Below are positions 25,301 through 37,300 of a DNA stretch of 40,170 nucleotides, in pieces. Origin of the DNA: Sperchopsis tessellata (lineage: Eukaryota; Arthropoda; Insecta; Coleoptera; Hydrophilidae); assembly GCA_033557685.1 (NCBI GenBank), contig JAWQRN010000084.1:1-40170 (forward strand), in the 5' to 3' direction. How positions within the stretch are numbered: position 1 is the first letter of the stretch; the number at the start of each line of letters is the position of its first letter. Both the position numbers and the translations under genes were made by a program. The notes beneath the pieces were generated by a model, which had not been told where the DNA came from, did no database searches, and saw only the letters and a program-made list of their open reading frames with translations.

Positions 25301-28300
25301 CTTATTTTTACTTAAATAGTTCCAAAAGTAAACTTTTATGAACTTCTGTCAGAAAAACCAACGACAAATGTAAATAAGGTTGCAACCGTACCTTAAGCAA
25401 CTAAATTCACAACTGAAGTTGATGCGACTAACCAAGAGTTAAGAACAGTTTAATTTTCTAGAAATTTATTCACGTTGTTGCAAATTGAATATCATTATGT
25501 TGAGCAGGGCCATTTTCAGACTAGGGTTTTCTGTCAAAATGAACCGGCCTAGCAATCTTATGCACTAAACAACTTTCAAACTGATAGAAAGTACCCCTTA
25601 AGTGATACTTCCTGTATTACATAAGAATTTCCTCATTTCTTTCATCCCCATTTATGCACGGTAAATGTCATTTGTTAAACCTAGTGGTTTTTCTCTAAGC
25701 ACTCAAGATGGTACCCAGTTAGCGACACTCAGTCTGTCTTTAGCAGTGAATCTGCATTTCAATCCTCTTTAGCATCAGATTGGTACAAACATTCAATTCA
25801 AGCTCTTTCTATGCTACGAGGAATTCATTATACACGAGAAAGATTTTTATTCGTGACTCAGCACAAGACGGTTATATAAGGATGCAGAAAATCCACACCC
25901 ATTAAAACACTCTATATCAAATAGTGTAACCCCACGTGGGCAAGTGAAATATTGTTTCTTTAGTGTTTTGGTACATATTTTTATACCTTCTCCAGAAGCA
26001 GGTGACGATCTAATGCCTTATTAATCCAAACTTCAATCCAATAAATCCTATATTTCATTGCGTCCAGCGAAGGAACCAGCCAGGAGCAGATACACGATAT
26101 ATTTATTTTATTTTTCATTTTGAATTAGATTCATGTAATGTCAAATTAACTAATATAACCAACGAGCTCGAGGTACAAGTCCACTAAATAACTTACGTCC
26201 TTCTTAAGTGAGGCATTCAAAAGGTCCTTCAATATAAGATAGAGTATATACAATTTGCACTCTTTGTACGAATTTTGGCCCCTTTTCATTTAGATCATTA
26301 AGACCCTGTTCGAGCCATAAATATTTACGCACCACGAACATATAAACACATTTTGTCTTTCGGACCGAACAAAAGCTATTCAAATTTGGATTTCGAAACT
26401 GGATCCCAATTATTTGGGGAACACGAAAACTTCCTCAGATATTTCAGTTTGGGTCAATAAAAGGAGCTCATAAAATTCCCATAGCTAAGGTTAGAGCAGG
26501 TTGAAGCACAGCCTCGAAGGCTCAAATTTCTACAAAATTTGATTAATTTAATTTTGCTTAAACTGGATATAAAAGTAGATACAGTGTAGAAAAAATATTT
26601 ACAAAGTTCTTCTGACTGTATTTCTGTTTATGATGTGAAAATTTCAATATTGTCAAGTTTGTCTCTAAATTTGATAGAAAAATTTCGAAACTTTTGTTTT
26701 TATGTTTGTTTTTGGTTATTTTTAAAGATAATATTATCTTAAAAAATACATTTTAAATAAGTTATATTTTATGGACACACTTTGTGTATATGATATAATA
26801 TATTGGTACAAATGTAATGTTCATATAGTTAATAAAATATAATAGGAACACATTATATCTCATTTGACAATCAATTGCATAAATTGTAGTTTGAGAACAT
26901 AAAAATATTGATGAACCAATAGAAATTCAGGTACATCAGTTGCTACTTCTTGATACAGTTATTGTTTAATAATTTATTTAATCTGATATTAAACAAGGCG
27001 TATTTCTTAATAACGATGACATACAAAATCAAGCAATGTTAGTTTATTTCAAATAAGTATAGTAGCTACCACCATACACACCATGGCAGATATCACTTTA
27101 TAACAGTTGACAAATTAATTAAAATACAATTTTGGCATATCCAAAACAAGAAATTTACATCTTCGGATGTGAAAAAAGGCGAAGAGCATTTTTGCATACT
27201 TCACTAATTTGACCTCTAGTAGAGAGATAATAAATTTAGGTTTATTTTTTAAATTTATCAATTCAATTTCAAAATGTACAAATGAGATTCAATAGTAGTT
27301 CCATTTCAACATATATTATCTTATACATGCAATAAGCTTTTCAAAAGCAAAAAACTCAAGAAAAGAAGCAAGCAAAGCAACATTGAAATTAAATGAAAAT
27401 AAAGTAACAACTATCACAAAACTATCTATTATCTATGTTTGCTAGTTGGAGTTTTTAAGTAGGTAGGTAGGTATGTAAGTATACAATAGTAATAAACGTT
27501 ATTGTAGTAGAATGGTTTTGTTTAGGTTTGTAGTTAGTGCTAGATCTAGGTATTAGTAAAAAACTAATAATAAAATTTAAATCTATCTATGTACACTTCC
27601 TTTCAATAACAGATTCTTTGCCCATAGTAACTCTGTCCAATTTAGAAACGAAATTTATATCAACAAAAAAATGGTAAGTATGTATAGATGTCGGATTATG
27701 AAGTAAAAGTAATTAAAATAATAGGCATCTATATCTGACTTTGAGTGTGTGTAAAATAAGTATATTTATTGAGAGTAGAATAGATTTTTCTACTAATTTT
27801 AAATGATTAAAAAATCTATATTGCATCCATTACAAAACAGTTATAGGTTTGTGTTCAAGAGCATTCTATTAAGACTAACAAACAAAGCAAAATATAGCTG
27901 CCATTTCAGACATGGCTTGGCTTTTTACCATATTTATTATTTTTACAATTCCTTGTTGACCTATATACTTTTAAATGTTAGATGTAATTCATTGTTTCCT
28001 AGATTATGTAGTAGTATTTAGTATTTTGAATTAAATTAAACAAATGCAAGGGTAAGAAAAGTTAATCTCAAGGAAGTATATGATGAAAGGTTTTAATAAA
28101 AATACACCAACAATAATAAGTTAAACAACAGTGAGTACATAAACACCGAGACAGACAACAGAGAAGGTAAAGTTATGCTTGGCGTGTCACTGACCTACGA
28201 CGCTGTTGCGGGTGTCTGATTCATCATCTGACACGGCTTCCACATCAATCAGGGGGCTACTGCTCCTGGGGACACTACTGCCCACTTCGCCTATCCATAC

Positions 28301-31300
28301 CAAACCAAACCATCAGTCAAAGGATTAAAAATGATAAGAAAAAATATTGATATGTCAATTCCAGAAATTAAAAAAGGGTAAACTACTGATTTAAGTTTTA
28401 TATACTTTTAAACAAGTCATATTAAAGCTTACGATGTTATTAAATTTCAAGCATAAAAATAACAAAAAAGTGCTATTTTGCAGTTGATATTAAGGTTCTT
28501 ATTCCGTAAATTAAGGAATACATTAGAGATAGAAACTTTCAATGGGATATATCAAAATTGGTATTGTTTTTTCATGATATATGTACATTCGAATATATCA
28601 TAAGTTATTTGTCAGTATAATTACATGTCACAAGTCTCATACTATGGTCAATGATATTATGACAAGGATGCTACAAAATGCATTAGTATATTGGGTAATT
28701 CAGGTTGGTAGACAAAACCTTTTTATTATCAGAGATAGATCTTTGCAAATTGAAAACCTACAATTATCATTGCCAATAGTCTTCAAAGTGTCATTTTGGA
28801 AGCCAACCTCCAGTATAATTTTGATTTTTTACCATTAAATTCAATATTGCTTGTTTGGTTCTACATCTGACTAGGTATATAGTTCCGGAGATATTGACTA
28901 CTGAATATCTGCAACTCAAGGTTGTATTTGCACCTTGCAGTTTTGTTACTTATGGAGATAAAATAGATATTACATGTATAAAATATTATCTAACACCTGT
29001 TCTTTATGTCAAAAACTAAGAAAACTACACAAATGTGACCACCAGCTTGGATCATAGACATTTAGCTGTTAATATCTCCAAAATAAATGAGTATTGTTAG
29101 TATAGTCGTTCATGAATTAGAAAATGCATTAATATCAAGGATGGTTAAAAAATGATTCTTTGAGGCCATTTCTGATTAAATTGGATATGATATGAAACGA
29201 TTCATACCATCAAAAATGCAAGTAATATTTATTTCAAATTTCATTGTTTTATCTCTTAAACATAATAAACTTAAATAAGTGCAAAAGTTAGTTTGAATCA
29301 CAGTTATAGGGTGTAAACATAAGTAGTGTCCGTTTTTTTCAAATTTACAAATGCGCGCCAAAAGTAAAACAAATGTGTAAAGGTTATATATAATTCAAAA
29401 GAAAACTTTCTGCTCCACAAAATATTGTGTTTACTTGTACTTTACATTTATTGTTTTATTCAATTATCGGATTTCGAAATGGAATGTCAAGTAAACAAAA
29501 ATGAGCACTCAGACACCTCATTCTGTTTGCGTTAAATCAAGGAAATAACGCCGTCAAAGCTGATCGTGATATTTGCGAAGTGTATGGTGAAGATGCTATG
29601 ACTGAAAGGACAGATCGTCGATGGGTTTCGCATTTTAAAGACGATAATTTCGACCTCAAAGACATGGAGTGTTCAGGACAACCAGTGGAATTCAATGAGG
29701 ACCGCTTAAACCACCTCATTCATGAAGATCCCTTTCCAACCACCATAGAATTGGCTGAGAAGATCAACTGTAGTCACATGACCGTATACCACCATCTTCA
29801 ATCAATGGAAAACGTCCAGAAGTTCGGCGCTTGGGCCTTACATGTTTTGAGTGAAAACAACAAAATTCAACGTTCGACAATTCCTGCTGGTTTACTCGCG
29901 TGGCATAGAGCTACGCATGGCAAAGGTTCCTTTACCGTATAAGATTTGCATCCGCGCAAGATGATGATTTGCGTCTGGTGGGATTGGCAAGGCGTCATCC
30001 ACAACGAGATACTTGATCGCAACTAGACAGTCAATGCAGAGCTTTACATTCTGCAAATGCAGGCGTCATCCACTACAAGATACTTGATCGCAACCAGACA
30101 GTCAATGCAGAGCTTTACATTCTGCAAATGCAGGGGTTCAACAAAGCAATTCAACAAAAAGGGCCGGATCGGTAATATGGCGTTATTCTGCAACATGCCC
30201 TTAATCGGCAACATCACGAAAAATGCCATTCAAATGCTTGGTTGGAAAGTCCTACCGCACCCTCCATATTCACCAGACTTTGCGCCGTTGCATTTCCACA
30301 TTTTCTGGTCGCTTTTGAACGGTTTGCGCAACGTTTCTTTCAATAATGATGTCGAATTGCGGACATGGTTGGACGAATTCTTCGAGTCAAGACCAGATGG
30401 TTTTTATCACAGAGGCATTGAAAAACTTGTAGAACGCTGGCAAGAAGTTGTAAATAATAAAGGAGAATACATTATTAACTAATTTGTTGTTTTTTTTTGT
30501 TGAAAATTAATTTTAAAAATGGACAGAACTTATGTTAATACCCAATATTTAGTCAATATATCTAAAAAATGAAATGTAGGTATAGAAAGTGTAGTCTTGA
30601 ATTCATTATAAAATACAAAAAAGCAAAAATATACACACACTGAGTGCTCTATTAAAAAAAGACACTCTAAGGCCACTTGCGGTTAAACCAGAAATGATAT
30701 TGAATATTTCACAATTTGAAATAAACCACTACTTGGTGCACATTTTTTAATATAAATATTTTTGTCTCTGTCTCAAAGTTGTATGTAATTACAGACATGC
30801 GAATACTAATCTGAATTAACCAGTATATCTCGAAGGATGTTGATCAGCATTTGTGCTTTATTGGCATTACTCTGATATATGCATGAACATTTTTTTGTAA
30901 AATATTCTATAATTATATATTTTATAATGATTTTAATCATCTACATTTGCTTTTTTCTACAACTCAAATTTTATTAAAAACTTCAATTTTAATATTTTAT
31001 AATAAGACCTACAAAATATCCACTTTCTTGTTAAAAGCTTATAGTACACACTGAAACATGGGTGAAGATGAAATACCTTCCTCTAATATATAAAAAAAAA
31101 TTCCATCCAGCTAGTTCCTCATGAGATATCCGAAATGAAAAATGACGCTTTCATCTCCAGAGAAATGACTTTTGATTTTAGATGTTAAAGTAAATAAATG
31201 GAAAACTCAGAACGTTTACTAAATAATTTTACTTTAAAAAAAGTGTAGACTGATACTAGAAGAACTTAAAAATGATATTAATAAAGAAATGCAAACTAAT

Positions 31301-34300
31301 TTTAAATGATATGATTTTTGTCATTTGTTGTCTATCATATAGTTTGCATATTCTTAAGAGATGATGTTGTTGATTAATATTGTCATTACAATGCAAAAGG
31401 TCAATGAATAATAGAACAAAATAAATTAAACAAAGTAACTGTTGTGTAACCCATCAAATTAATCTTAGTGATGAAGTAGTATTTACATATAACATATGTT
31501 TGTCATTTAGAAAAGAATGAATAAATGTAATGTTATACCTGTATAATTACAATAGCAATGATGAATGAAAAAACTTTAAATTGAAAAAGGAAAGACACAT
31601 CATAAGTATTCAAAAATAGAAATTTTAATAATCCTCGTTAATATTTTAGTTTCTTAAAAATTTTATAGATATTCTTTTATTTACAAAACTACAAAATCAA
31701 AAGCCTCAACATATATTACAGCAAAAATAAATGAATTATTTAATAACTCATGCAACCTGTCGTTTATTGAACTTTTTAAGCAAATTGAAAAACCTACCTT
31801 TGGTAAAAATAAAAAATGTTATTTGTTTGTAATAGATAAAACATTATGAATATGCAAATAGTCTTGTAAGCGATACTTACATAATGCAAAGTCGACTTTA
31901 CGCCCCACAACATCTGTATGCTCCATATCTGGTGAACCTTCAGAATTTGACAGTGGAGAGTTGAGTGGTAAAGACATACTTCTATCATATCTGAAAAAAC
32001 CCAAAATTTTTTCATACATTTTTTAATGTTACATAAAATAAAACAAAAATTACCTTGATAGCTTTGGAATATCGCGAAAATTAGAGAGTTTAATATTTCG
32101 AGTCCGGAGAGAGCTTAAACTGTCCGACGACTGGCCACAAGACATATGAATTCCACTATCGATAGAAGGACGTTTCACAAGTCTACTGCCTCGACCAGTA
32201 GAATTTGTTTCTGAAGTCGATGGGCTAGGAGCGCTCAACATCTTATTAGATCCGATAATATTGCTATCTGGGGAAAGACTGTCTAGATCTAAATTTAGCA
32301 TTTTATATTTTTGGGACTCACTCCTAAAACCAAACATTCTACAATTAAAACTAAATTTAATATGCCGAATGTAAACAATATAAACACATTACCTTGTTAC
32401 TGCTCCTGGTCTCAAGAAGACTCCATCGTGTGATTTGCTTGTAGAAGCAACAGATACCAAAGATGTTACTGAACTAGCAGGTGATATAACCGTTGGTGAA
32501 GAATTATTTTCTGAATTATTATTGCTGTGTAACATCATATTGGCTTTGTCTCTCCGTAATTCTAATTTCTCTATTTCTTTGACAAGATCACCATGATTGT
32601 TGGCTTTAGCACATTCTATTGCACTCTGGTTAGAAGCATTCTTAATATTCAAAGCTGTATGATTCCAACGGTATAACATCACAGCAGTTTCGACATGTCC
32701 CTTTAAACATGCCCACAGCTAAAGAAAAAATAAAAACTTAATGATTTGTATCAATGCTGGGTTATCTACATGAAATATTAAAACATTGCAGTTACTCCAT
32801 TTTAATACAGATAATCTATGAAACTTGGAAATTGAGGTTCTTAAAACTGAAAGATCTTTTAAATTTGTACTTAGTATATAGTATTATAGTAAGGGTAGTG
32901 CCTCTATTTTGAAATATGAAAAGATAGAATACTCTAAAGCAACGCAGGTATAGTGTTTTATTGAGATGGAGAATCACAGAAAACCTTAATAAGCACTGTG
33001 AATTATTAAATGTAATTTATTTCTGTTAAAATTTAATGAAAGATCATTGATGTATCGTCAAATGTTTTCAGTTATTCACATTTAGTCTTAAAAGAAAATT
33101 TTTTCACATTACAATAGCAAGAACAAGTAATTTTCTGTTCTAGGGGGTTAAAGAAAATGTTAGTAAATTTAAATTTTCATTTTCATTACTAGCCACAATA
33201 CTTTCTTAAGTTTACATAAATACTAAAAATTTTCCTGGTATTTTTCCGTTTTTATGGTGGTGGTAGCTTATAGTCTAGTTCTCTTTAAAAAGTTTGTTTC
33301 AGTCTTACATAATTAACAACCAGTTTGCACATGAAAATACCAGTGTGATTAATATGTAACAAAATATTGGCAACCGAAAGTAATAAGACTACAAAGATAA
33401 AACGACATACATAGGTTTTGCCCTGTTTTTTTCAGTAATTTACACTTATGTTCAAGATTACGTGTATAACTATAAAAAATTCAGATTGGTTTTTATTGAA
33501 TCTGCACATGTATAGTATTTCCGGTGTATAGGAAGCACTTATAACCCTCAAAAAATCAATATAAAATATGTCGTCACCCCCCCTCATCGATTGAATATAG
33601 CAGTAAATTTAATGCAAGAGTATTCACACCTGGTTACCAGTGTTACACAAGTATATCTGCCTACAATAGAACATCAATCTCCTCTAACAATCAGGATTTC
33701 AAGAAAACTTTTTTGTAGTTGTATTTAAGGGTGATTTTAGCTGTTCTTTCAATGTATATTTGTATTTATATTATTTGTATATTTATAATATAAATACACC
33801 AAACAACACATTAAAAACAACACACATTCCTATAAGTTAGGTACTAAACCTTGTTATTGGCATAAGTTAAAAGTTGGGCAATTTGACACCAAAAGACAAC
33901 TGCTATACATGGCAACACATGACTGAATAGCTTTGCATTAAAAAAGGCTTTAATTATTGATATATTTTAAATATTCTCACCTTTTGAAATATCAGTGTTT
34001 TTAAAATTCTCTTTTATTCATTAAAAATTTTAATTCAAGACATGTTTTGTACCAATTTTAATTCTTTCCTACTTACCAAGGGTGTATTACCATCTTCATC
34101 TTGGCTCAAAGCATCAACTTCTGTCTCTAGCAATAGTGATGAGTTCTCTGCCCTCCAATGCAGCATAGCACAAACCAGTCTTGAGTAGCCCAGAGATGCT
34201 GCCAAATGAAGCAGAGTCATACCCCTGTGACTTGCAAACCAAGAAACACTCAATTCTTCACCATGCCTCCAAATCCTTGAAGTCATAGACTGACAGTAAG

Positions 34301-37300
34301 TGACCAGACGATCTTCAAAGCTAGGTTGGGTAAATAAAGCAGTATCTTCAACCTACAAAAAATAGTACTGTTAAAGATAAATTATTCAACATAATATAAT
34401 GTCTGTCTTTATTGTCTGATAAGTCTTAAGGGGTAAAATGGCTCGTGGTTGTTAGATTGTCATTTAAAAATTCATTATAGTACATACCACATCACCATCA
34501 TTTGGTTCTTGTTTTATTTGGAGTCTGTCATCCATTGCTTCTAACCGTTGCAGGAGTGTAAATTTAAGCAAGTTGTCATTTGACCGTTCTATTTTAGGCT
34601 CTGGTGCTGACACTTGCTCTTCTCTAGGTGGTAACTTGTACTCAAATATCACAGAGTTGGATATAACATAACCATCACATGCTACTTGTAATGTTGCTAG
34701 GCCTGCTTCGTGTGCTGTAAGAACCACACAAACAACGGGTTATGATAATGGTACATTACAAATATTTATTCTACATAAAAATACATTTTTATTATAGTTG
34801 GATCAGTGGACATTTACAAGTACTTTATCAATAAATGAAGTTACAAACGATAATAAAATAAAAGGATTATTTCATCTACCTGAGTAAAGTAATCTTGAAC
34901 ATGGAAGGTTTCTATTTTCTAAAGTTAAAACGCATGTTTATTGGTTAAAGAGTGAGCAAACAAAGACAAAAAGTGGTGTTTGTGTCATATTTTCAACCCT
35001 CTAGTTTCTACAGTACCTTTTAGTAATGTTGCATCAATTTATTATTTACTAACTATGAACAATTAATTTAACTCATATAAAATAAGAATTGCCACTATTA
35101 GTGATCATTTGACCACACACTGTGATTATTTCAGATGATTTCGCTTGCAAAGATCCACTGAATCAACTATAGCATTGGACAGCTAACAATAATAGCAAAT
35201 AAAAATCTAAATGTAAAGGGCTAAAGAGGATAAGTGTTTTATATCCTTTAACTCTACTATGAAATTTAACTAACTTCATTAAGAAACTTAAATAACTTTA
35301 TTCCAAACTCTAAGAACAGCTTTAAATTTAAAAAGTTATTAACTGTTATATATGATTATCTTACCTGGACAATAGCATCTAAGAACACCACTTTGGACGA
35401 GTGTTGTAGGAACAGGAAAAGTATCAAAAAGAACGGTATAAGGTCCGGAGGAATGCCAAGGTCCTGTCACCAGTACTTTAACACCACCTTCAGGGTAAGC
35501 CCACTCGGGGGAGTAATCAGTTATTTTAGCACTACCCTCCATCGGCATATTGCCTTGGGATTGTTCTGCACCTTGCTTATTATTCCTTATACTGTCGGAC
35601 GGATTCACATCCAGAAGTCCAGCATGGCCAGAATCAAGAACCTTTAAATGAATAAAACATTAGCATATACTACAGTAAAAAAAATAATGCAAAATGATAA
35701 AAGTACAAAAAAAAAGAATGACCAAAACAATAACGTTACACAAAAAAGTGAGACAAATGAAGACATTATTTTGGGTTTTCTATAAGTCAAATCACACTAT
35801 TTTTTTACTCGCTTCTGCTTTTAGTATATTCATAAGTGAAGATTCTTTAATTTTTATTGTCATCTTGTTTCAAATTTCTTGTTTATCTCATTTTGACTTT
35901 GCCTCTTCTTTAGATACATAGGTCCACTGCCTTCAATTAATCTCTATCATATATAATTATAAATGTGTCCATTGTACAGTTTAATGATCTGTAGGATACT
36001 TCTTCTAGAAATTATATGGAATATTGGTGAATTAAGACCTTGTACAATAAAGACAACTTAGATGAAATCTATCTGGATAGTTAGTACCCAGTAAAAATCA
36101 ATATTAGTTTTACTGGATCACTCATATCATTGGGTTTTATTCTATTTTATGACCCAGGTCAATTGATCTATATTAATGGATCATTTTAGTGCTTCATTTC
36201 CATTCAACCGGCTTAGTAAAAAGATTGCTCACCTTTATAAATAATATTAAAAAGAAAATCCAACAAATGGAGAAAATTGTACAGTGGGTGAAATATTAAT
36301 AGAGTAATTATCAAATAATATTACAAACCTCTAAGTCTGGAAACTCTCCTAACATATCAAACGCATCCAAGTTCACAAATACATCATCATCTACGACGTG
36401 AGTTGGTGAAACAACGACATCACAGTTATCGATGAAGTCCATTGGGTTGATTTCGGTTGTGAGGGTATCGGAGTGGTTTGATTGAACTTGTTTATTATTG
36501 ATAGATCTAGTAGTCTCTACTGTTTCATTCTGGGGATGCCCTTCCAATTCTGTTGAACACAATGGCATGTTGGCAGATAAAGTTCTTTGAATGTCCTCCT
36601 GTGACAAGTCGAGGGTCTCATTGAAGAAACCTCCGCTAATGATGGAAGACCCGTCAGTTTTACTCAACAATGAACCCCTAGAATCAGAACCTGAAAGCAG
36701 AGTATTATTCAACTATACTTTTTTCAAGCATAACATATCATCAAAGAAAATGTGTTTTCATGTTATATTTGGCATATATCCGTGTCTAACAATTTAAAAA
36801 GTCTATTGTAGAATGTTTATGCATCATGATTCTCATTTTTTTTCAGCTTTTTCATACAATAATCCTATGAATATTTGCTCATAATTTATATAAAAAATGT
36901 GGCCAATACTTAAAGAGGCATTCAAAGGATAATAAAATGACATCACAAATTGTTAGATAATTCTTTTTTTTAAATATTCTCAGCTAATGAGATCATAATA
37001 GAAAGGTAAAAATACGTATTAATAATTAACATTTTTTAACTTTGGCAAAGGTTATATTAAGAACATTCTCCAACACGTAGATAATAAATGTTTTATAACC
37101 CAAAAATTTGCAATATTTCGTGATTTTAAATACTCAATTTTTATATCATTTTTAAAAGTAAATGCTAAATTATACATTGACCCTTTTTTACGGGATAAGG
37201 AGCTTTTCTATAATTATTGTTTCGTAGTGTATTGATCTAAAAATTCCTTCATAAAAAGACCATAAAACTAAATAACCCATAGGAAGATACAGATAGTTTT

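Noticed and set aside
31750..31800. Splice-like segment after ttatttttaccaaag on the minus strand
   Set aside because: It leaves in a phase that puts exon i into a frame with stops.
31819..31880. Extension of Camta exon h past its donor
   Set aside because: It is open for about 20 codons but then stops, and the GTAAGT donor at 31880 is strong and gives the right phase for the next exon.
33620..33665. Segment with acceptor and donor signals in the ankyrin intron
   Set aside because: It contains an in-frame TAA and is not a multiple of three.
33982..34012. 30-nt segment with GTGAGA donor beside ankyrin exon e
   Set aside because: Its acceptor has no pyrimidine tract, and insertion would break a canonical ankyrin repeat.
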